A stretch of DNA of 64,000 bases from Ceratothoa steindachneri (taxonomy: Eukaryota; Arthropoda; Malacostraca; Isopoda; Cymothoidae). Both the position numbers and the translations under genes were made by a program. The notes under the pieces are model-generated. The model made no database searches, had not been told where the DNA came from, and worked only from the letters and a program-made list of their open reading frames with translations. The DNA lies in NCBI GenBank assembly GCA_963969495.1, contig OZ018324.1, positions 155,666,172-155,730,171 on the forward strand, read 5' to 3'. Shown one piece after another: positions 51,301 to 57,300 of the stretch. How positions within the stretch are numbered: position 1 is the first letter of the stretch; each line of letters opens with the position of its first letter.

Positions 51301-54300
51301 GGTGTGGTGGATCGAGTCCACCTTCCGCAGTACACGCTCGGCTGCGGATGCATAAAACTCGCATCCGTAGTCGAGCTAAGAATGAACAAAGGATCAATAA
51401 AATAGTAAGGCAGTAGCCCTATAAGCGCCCCAAGCGCTGAACGTCACGGAACGGAAAATATCCGTGGCGCGGGTACAAGAGAACCTAAGGAAACGGTGCA
51501 ATTCAACCACTTCCAGGCGGACCCCATTAAGAAACAAGTCTGGGTCAGGGTGGAGCCCTGGATGGCGGCAGAAGTGCACCACCTTAGTCTTTGCCAAGGA
51601 AAACCGAAACCTGTGCACTTCTGCATAGCGAGAGACGCGGTTCAATGCCTGTTGGAGTCAACGCTCCAGAGTTGGCATCTGGGCCGCGCCAAAAGAGATC
51701 GAAAGGTCGTCCACGTAGAGCGTAGCGAGAACATCTTCCGGCAGCACCGAGGTGATGCCGTTGATGCTCAGGGCAAAGAGTGTGACACTGAGGACACTAC
51801 CCTGCTCCATTGGGCCAGAAAGGGATCCCCCCACCCGTACACGGAATCGACGATCTCGCAAAAATTCAGATATAAACATTGGAAGGCGTCCCCTCGCCCC
51901 AATCGTGTGGAGAATCTCCATGATACCATATCGCCATGCGGTATCATAGGCCTTCTCTAGATCGAAAAACACCGTGGCGTAGTGCTGTCTAGGAAGGAAG
52001 GCCTCGCAGACATTTTCCAGTTGGAGCAGAGCATCCAAGATGGAGTGGATTTCTCCATCAAATTGCACACGCAAGAGGTTAGAGAGATTTAGCAGAAACC
52101 GGCCAGAGTAGAGGGATCTCTGCCCGGTTTGCGAAAGGCGAGCACAGTAGCGATTCGCCGGGAATCCGGAAGGAGACCCTCCACCCAGATCCTGTTGAAC
52201 AAATCTAAAGTGTCGAAGCATGACGTACGGGACATCGTCCGGACCATGGGCAGTGTCCGCGCACGAAGCAAGAGCGGAACGCACCTCACTCAAAGTAAAC
52301 CTGTCGTTGAAGGGTTCTCCGCCTCTGGAGGTGAAGTCCAGTCGGCGGCCTTCCGCGACATCATGACGGGCATTGAAAGCTGGCGGAGCAGCATCCCGGC
52401 TAGAGAATGCGGAGAAAGCGGTCGCGAAAGATTCCGCAACGGACGCGGGGTCGGAGATTGCGGTCCCATTCTCCTGGAGAACGGGAGGGGGGTCCTGCAA
52501 GAACTTGCCCAGAATAATTTTGACTCGCCTCCACACCTCTGCTATAAGGGTCTTCCCGTTAAGTGAAGACACGTATGCTCGCCAAGAAGAGCGGCGGGCG
52601 TGCTTCGAATTATACCGGAACCTAGACCTAGCCCAACGAAATTCGCCGACTGAAATCGTTAGGGCGGCACTTATAGCGCATGTAGGAAAACGCTTCTGTT
52701 TGAGGGTCGTCTCACACTCGGCCGACCACCACGGGAGTAGTCGGCGTACAAAATGGCCAGACGTTCTGGGAATAGTATTCAGGCCTGCGGCGATGAGGTT
52801 AACGGAGAAGAACTCAACGGCCTCATCTACCGACCTAAACTTCCTGACTGAAATAGAGAATTCAGTCATTTCCTGAAATGCAGGCCACTGCGCCTGCGCC
52901 AAGCATCACTGAGGTGAGCTCTCAGGCGGCAGCTGCCCTGAAAATGATATTTGAATGGGAAAGTGATCACTACCATGGAGGTCATCAACCACCCACCAAG
53001 CAAAATCAGGCTGTGCATCAGGAGAGCACAGAGATAGGTCAAGGCAAGAAAATGAAGCGGTTCTCGGGCAGTGATTTGTAAACTCATCCACGTTTAGGAC
53101 ACCTATCTTAAGCTCTTTGATCAGATCAGCAAGGACTGGTCCCCTTGGATTTATTGAGTAGTCTTCCCGGAGAGGATGACTGCCATTCAGATCTCCAAGC
53201 AAGAGAAAGGGCCTCGGCAACCATGTCACGACGCGGCGGAAGTCCCCCGCGCCCAAGTCAGCTGACAGTGGAATGTATGCAGAAATGATAGTATACCTCC
53301 TATCCAGGTGAAGCTGCACAGCAACTGCCTGAAAGGAGGTATCTAAAGTGAAAAGGACAGAGTCATCATGCAGGGTGTAAACCGTGCATCCCCCAGCCCA
53401 GCCCCCAACTCATGGTGGAGGGGTCGCAAAACCTTATACCCCGTGAGGGCTAGCAGGGGGCACGGGCCTAGCATGGTCTCCTGCAGAAAAATAGCTAACT
53501 GGGAATGGGACGGGACGAGACGAGCCTCCACAGCTCTTCCCAGTTGGCCCAGAGTTCACAGCAATTCCATTGAAGGAATATGCCCTCCAGGCCTAGCTCG
53601 GAGGAGATGCGGGGGCCCTCTTCGAACAGAAGATCCTCACGGGAATGGCTGTACGCTTCCCGGGGGCAGAACCCCAGGTGCTGTTGGCCGGACAAAGCGC
53701 TGAAGGCGCTGTCGCCTTCAAGGACTTATTGGGGGAGGTTGGGCTCGCCATGTGAGTCTTTTCCTCCCTCCATCTCGAAACCAAAGGCAGGGGGCCCTCT
53801 TTTTGAGGATCCACCGTCTCCGAGCCACCCAGCTCACCACTAGGCGTGGACTAAGGAGCCGAAGCTCCTTTGTTGCTGTCCTCCTTTCGGGAGCAGCTTT
53901 AAGAACCCCAGAAGATAGCCTGGCAACCAACTTCATGGGTGTTGCCTCCTGTGAGTCTAATGACTCGGTGGAGGCGCGTGGCCATTTTGCCTGATGGGAA
54001 ACGGTCACGCTGGGGGAAGAAGGGAGTCCTGGTTTTGGCTGGGTGTGAACCCTTTGTGCCACTAGCTTTACCAGGGGAGTGCCAGGGTTGAGTAGAACCC
54101 TCAGAATGGCTCCGAATGGGCATGAAAACAATTGTGCTCATTGGCCTGGATGGGCCAGGAGCAGAGGGTGTCTCTCTAAGCATTGAGGTGTAGGACATCC
54201 CAGGCAGAGCTGGGCACGCCAGGACCACGTCCTTAGCCTCGCGGATTGAGAGTCAATCTTGGGCCAGGATTTCTTTCCCAAGCAGATATGCACCACATTG

Positions 54301-57300
54301 CTTCAAAGAAGCGGGGTGCGGCTCTCTGCAATTGATAACTTGGCCACACACGATTTGGACTTATTGTGTGCAGCCTTGGAGCAATTTACACAGACTTGGG
54401 GTGATCCCGACTTTGCACATCTATATGAGCCAAAAGCCTCCCATCCGAGAAACAGGTCACCTTTGGCTCTCTACCAATCACATTAGCTAAAGCTCTCCTA
54501 TGATGGATCATGTTGCCCTTGGCCAACATGGTGCCATCAGTGGAGCGAATAATAAAAAAGCTTTTGAAGCCAGAGGGCTCAAAAACGCTGGGTAATCTCT
54601 GAATGAGGGTCCCTGATGTTATCGAGGCTCCACCCTGCACACTTTGGTAATAGTCAGGAGCTCTGCACCCAGGGGAGGGGGGGAGGGGGGGCAGATGTGC
54701 TGATCTTGGCTTGGTTGCTTCCTGAAATCACAGCAGATCCATCCGTCCCTTCAGCCCTGCGGATGGAGAGGAACCTGAGGCTTTTTAGTCTTTATTTTTT
54801 TTGGGGGGGGGGGGGCTTTTTAGTAGAGGATGGCCGGGAATGAACCCTCTTCTTCCCTCCACTGGCAGGAGCCACCAGGTCAGATGGATCGGCCTCAGCA
54901 AGGTCCTTCTCTGAGATGGAGAAGGTCCTGGCAGTCATAGGGGCACCAGTCAGAGGAGGAGATCCCTCCCCTCCTTTTACTGCCTTGGAAACCCTAGCCA
55001 TTTGAGGAGGAACTTGCATAGGAGCGGACTCGAGTTTAGTGCTTGGCGTCGAGGCCGGATTCGCTCCCATGGAAGGCCCTACCATCTGAGGCTGGGTTGC
55101 CTCAAGGACTATGTCTATCTGGGGTGGGCCTCCAATTGGCCATCCCCCCCAGGTCATCACAGGTCCTATTGGCCGTAGTGTTAGTAGCAGAGTCTGGGGA
55201 GGAACAGGCCTTGACCCCCAAAGGTTCAATAATCTCACCAGCAGGTCTTTTGAGGGAAGCGACCAATAAGGCCTGACTTCCCTCTCCTCCCTATGGGGGT
55301 TTGCCCTACTGAGCCGTTTCAATGGGGAGCCCTCAGCTATGGGCTGCCTGCTGGCTTTCTTAGCAGTCCCACTTGGAAAGTAAAGGGGGTATTGCTGCTG
55401 GGAAGAGGGAGGTGCCCGAAAGCACCTCCAGACAAGGAGGTGAGGGTGAGTCCCCTACACCCATAGGTGAAGGAGAGGAGTAAGCCTCCTCTCCGGTTAC
55501 AGAGATTTGGAGGGTTCCCTGCAAGGGGTGCATACGGGGCTGGCAGAACCAGATGCCGCTATCCAAGGCCACCCCTCCCACCAGGTGACCTGGCAGTCCC
55601 TCAGCATGGTGGCTCCACCTTGGACACGGCATAAAATGTATAGTGTTTGAAAATAGAAAGGAAGAGGAGGTGAGGAAGATGTTGGTGGGGATAAAGCAGT
55701 TTATTTAAAAACCCATCATCCCAAACCGGAGTTCAGGGGTGAGGGATCATTGTCCCCTCCCCCCTCAGCCCCGATCCGGGATAGTTGGATGAGAAGAAGG
55801 TCGGCGGCCTCTACCCTGAGAAAATAGAGGATGACCAGAGAAATTGTGGGAGAGGTTGTAGGGGAAGTGAGGAAGTAGCGGAGAAATACAGGTTGTCTGA
55901 AAGAAGGAGAAGAGGCTAAGCTGGGGCTGGACAGGGTGCTGAGTCCTGTCAGCATGGCAGCCAGGAAGGCAAATTGCCCTGCCTCTTATGGAGGCCAAGA
56001 TAATGAAATCTTCGATGAGATGTGTGATGGTTACCTTTATACCTTAAACTAATTCCAGTTTTATTTCATAATTTTCATATACATTTTATCCCAACATTCT
56101 GCTAATCAAATATCTATGTTGCCTTGTGATTATTAATTATGCCTGGTGAAATGATGTCACTATTGTACATATGAGTAACTTTATTTTACCAATTCCTGGC
56201 ATTTATTTTCAATCTAGTTATTCATTATAGTTAAATTACATCTAAAGTTAATCTGAAAAATAGATCATTTTTTTTCATGGAATAATAACTCAAAAGTAAT
56301 TAGCTAGGAAGCATAGGGTGAATAAAAGTTTGTAATATTATGCAATAGTCACTTTTTTGGCTAAGTTGTGCTCACATAAAAATCTGTAGCTCCTAAAATA
56401 AACATTTCTCAAAGAAAATTCTTTATGAACACTTTGCTATACATATGTACAAATTTTTAGGGAAAGTTACAAAAAAATCGATTTCTATGTCAAGTGACCT
56501 TTTCAAGGTCAAAGGTCAACTTTTTGTTTGACCTTGTAAGGAAATATATGCATTAATAAAAGTTGTAGGGAATCTCATTAGCTATAAAATGGTATCAGGC
56601 TGAGCTCTGTAGGTGGGATTCAATTAAAAGCAGAAGATGGCTTAAGAGGAAATTACCCTAGTTCCCACTAATTCATCTTGATCATTAAATTTTGAATGAT
56701 CCAAAGATGTTTTTGGCTGACCAATATGCTTTCATACCAGCCTGGCATTCTTTGAACAATTTCTTCATGCAGTACCAATCCATTTCTCCCTACCCTTTCC
56801 CTTAACTCATGTTATAAGCAATTAAATGATACCTTTGGGGGATATGAGAGGTGCATTGTCGCATTTTATGAAGGCTATGGTGACTATGTATCAAATGGAT
56901 TCTTGCAGCAAAATTCATTTATGCCTGTATTTGGAGCAAATACAATACCAATATTATCCTTGTGAAGATGGCGAATGAAACAGCGTGAACCATAGTCATT
57001 ACTGTTTCAGACATGTACCAACTTTGGGTATAAGGAATTAACATGTGAGCATTGAACACTGATGAAGCGAGTATCCCAAGAATATAGTTACTTTTTATTT
57101 CATGATTTATAAAACCATTTTTGCTAATAGTAATAAATTAAAAAACTAATAAGAACTAATAAGCAAAGAATTATAAATTTTATCAAGTTAATAAACAGCT
57201 GACTAAAATTATTATTAAGATAATTCCATCCAAAAATCAGATTAATAACAGTTACTAATGCTTACCTGCCCTGTCAAGATAATGAGAGTTTTTGAAATAT

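Larger units (their letters stand above)
50112..55996 (-). mobile_element. I-group LINE copy G, degraded, missing its 3' UTR
   Basis: It covers the end of ORF2 (stop region near 50,112) through ORF1 to the 5' UTR and one monomer (55,815-55,996). The family's 3' UTR, hairpin and tail are absent; copy-specific sequence stops at about 50,112 and a different LINE relic follows, so the 3' end was deleted or replaced. Divergence is similar to copy E. It lies sense-oriented in SLC35B2 intron 1. Confidence 0.85.
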
